Source: Klebsormidium nitens | Lineage: Eukaryota; Streptophyta; Klebsormidiophyceae; Klebsormidiales; Klebsormidiaceae | NCBI GenBank assembly: GCA_000708835.1 | Contig: DF237486.1 | Coordinates: forward strand, 8,033-40,862 | DNA length: 32,830 bases | Reading direction: 5' to 3' | Shown here: positions 31,501 through 32,830 of the stretch, in pieces | How the letters are laid out: the number at the start of each line of letters is the position of its first letter | How positions within the stretch are numbered: the stretch's first letter is position 1 | Made by a program: the position numbers and the translations under genes | Notes under the pieces: generated by a model | Databases searched by the model: none | What the model was told of the DNA's origin: nothing | Seen by the model: only the letters and a program-made list of their open reading frames with translations

Positions 31501-32830
31501 GCTTTTTAAAAATGCCTCCAGTAACCTTGTCGTCGCGTGGATCCTCAGCAGACATCTACTCCACGCCCCAAGAGCATCTGTGCTTACCATACATTATTGG
31601 AAGCTCCTCTGCACTGCTTACACGGATGTAACTTTTCGGCCAAGCAGAGCCCTTTCAAAGGATCGGCCAAACCTTCCAAGACCAAGACAGCAACCGCAAA
31701 ACCCATCGTGCCTTTGGAACAGCAACACCTTAAGGATTGCCATAGTTTTGCCCTAGTCCAAGGTGATGATTCCGATTATCTAGGCATCATCCAATGCCCA
31801 TTTGCGGCCACAAGGGTTCAATAATCCAAAAAGGCCACCGGAATTTCAAAAACTGTCATAATCAGCCTCAAAACGCGTTTCCAGACAAACACTACAGCAG
31901 TCAGATTCTGGTCGGAAGCACCATTGATTTCCACCTTCCTATGCTGGATTGTTGGAGAATGAATCCAGATCAAGTCATTTGGAATCGTCACTACTGTGTA
32001 CGGCTGTGTTTGTGATGTCAGCGGCCGGTGGCGGAGCGCGAGCTGGATGACGGGGAGGTGACGGAGTACCGCAAGAAGGAGGACGAGGACAACGTGTTCA
32101 CGCTGGGGAACAAGGACCGCACCAAGGACAAGGGCAAGCAGAAGGTGAGAAACGGGAAACAGGAACAAGAGGACAACGATGAGAAGAGGGCTAATGGTGT
32201 TTCTCATCCCTGGCAACCAGAGGGCCTTTCGTGGGTCAAAGGGCACAAGCAACGGCGTTGGGGGACCTACGTGTAAAGCATTGGTTTTTAAGTCCACTTT
32301 ACTTTGAGAAGGTGAACTTGTTGACATAGGTTTTAGGCACCAGCTCACGACATACGGAAGGCCTCGTCACTTCTAAAAGTTCTTGACTTTTTCCAAATCA
32401 AAAAGGGGCCGGCATGCCCGGCGTTTCGGAACGTGCATGCTACAAGGGGCGTGTGCTTTGTCAGCTGCTCACCGAACGTGCGGAATCAAACCAATTGCCC
32501 GAATGCTTGGGCAAAGGAACAACGGACCGTTGGTAGGAAGTTCCGTAACTTAGAAAACATGCGGCGAATCCAATCCGATCGAATTGAGCCCGCCGCAATT
32601 TGAAGACCGAGACGATCGTCCCACGGGGCGACCTTGCCCCGCCTTGTGCCCTGCAGGTGGACGCCGTTCCGGAGCCCCCTCCCGCCGCAGCCGCCAAGGG
32701 CAAGGGCAAGAAGAAGGGCATGACGCTGAGCATCAACGAGTTCATCACCTCCGACGACCCCGATCCGCCGCTCTCTTTGCGCCCGCAAGGAGCCCCGAGC
32801 GCTTCCCGCCCCTTCATCAACGACCCGGGC
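28555..32830 (+). CDS. Acidic coiled-coil protein with Cys/His (zinc-binding-like) cluster, 3' partial
   Basis: Exons are 28555–28741, 29022–29143, 29437–29754, 29985–30698, 31007–31468, 32022–32144 and 32657 to the window end. All phases agree, giving about 700 residues so far; the stop lies outside. The N-terminal ~100 residues are highly acidic (DDDDDLPELLD, SDEEEDDEDDDE). A proline/alanine-rich part follows, then a second acidic part. Exon 4 encodes a long charged helix (EERRKREAERKRKEEERARE), then a Cys/His cluster: CRGTHCPG, IEFRCTERCLLLYHTGDC, CITPDCPG. A second charged, lysine-rich helix (DPEKYEKKRREKERLRAEE) and the segment KGMTLSINEFITSDDP follow. The cysteine spacing suggests bound zinc and faintly recalls the Cys-rich part of TTC3/DZIP3-type proteins; I cannot name the family. 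The donor after exon 2 (GTCAGC) is the weakest junction. Confidence 0.75.
30448..30659 (+). other. Cys/His cluster in the acidic coiled-coil protein
   Basis: Cysteines and histidines come in spaced groups: C-x4-C, then C-x3-C-x4-H-x3-C-H, then C-x4-C. The spacing fits one or two structural zinc ions. This is inferred from residue pattern only. Confidence 0.5.

Noticed and set aside
1-32830. CRISPR arrays, tRNA or rRNA genes, complete transposons, bacterial operons
   Set aside because: I saw no repeat-spacer pattern, cloverleaf, transposase or terminal-repeat pair, and the intron structure is eukaryotic.

Overview
This is eukaryotic nuclear DNA. Genes are split by GT–AG introns of about 90 to 1,200 bp with strong donors (GTGAGN, GTAAGN), intergenic regions are around 1 kb, and one gene encodes a plastid SufD-type Fe–S assembly protein with an apparent transit peptide. 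That points to the green lineage; a streptophyte alga such as Klebsormidium would fit, but this is an inference. The run of N at 17832–18292 shows it is a draft assembly.

Region 1 (1–10830) holds four related, essentially intron-free genes, called A to D here. A is on the minus strand and cut by the window edge; B, C and D are on the plus strand. They encode about 700-residue proteins with an N-terminal F-box-like segment, a long middle region, leucine-rich RNI-like segments and a C-terminal block of hydrophobic helices. Only C (5182–7359) is uninterrupted. A has one in-frame TAG, B one in-frame TAA plus a 7-bp frameshift near its 3' end, and D two in-frame TAAs 69 bp apart. Each copy has a TGACGTCA palindrome about 155–200 bp before its start; A and B share one in their head-to-head promoter.

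Region 2 (11837–18580, minus strand) is a cytosine-5 DNA methyltransferase that I assembled from eight exons, most with matching splice phases, giving about 1,326 residues. It has an N-terminal PCNA-interacting box, one BAH-like domain, a proline-rich linker and a methyltransferase domain with motifs I, IV, VI, VIII, IX and X. A repeat-rich insertion of over 250 residues interrupts the target-recognition region. No chromodomain was found.

Region 3 (19390–23586, plus strand) is a complete SUFD gene of seven exons (543 residues), divergent from the methyltransferase across an 809-bp shared upstream region.

Region 4 (about 23.6–28.5 kb) is mostly unassigned. The minus strand carries several short exon-like segments with good splice sites, suggesting one unidentified spliced gene at about 25198–26965.

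Region 5 (28555 to the window end, plus strand) is a multi-exon gene for an acidic, proline-rich, coiled-coil protein with a Cys/His cluster that probably binds zinc. Its 3' end lies outside the window.
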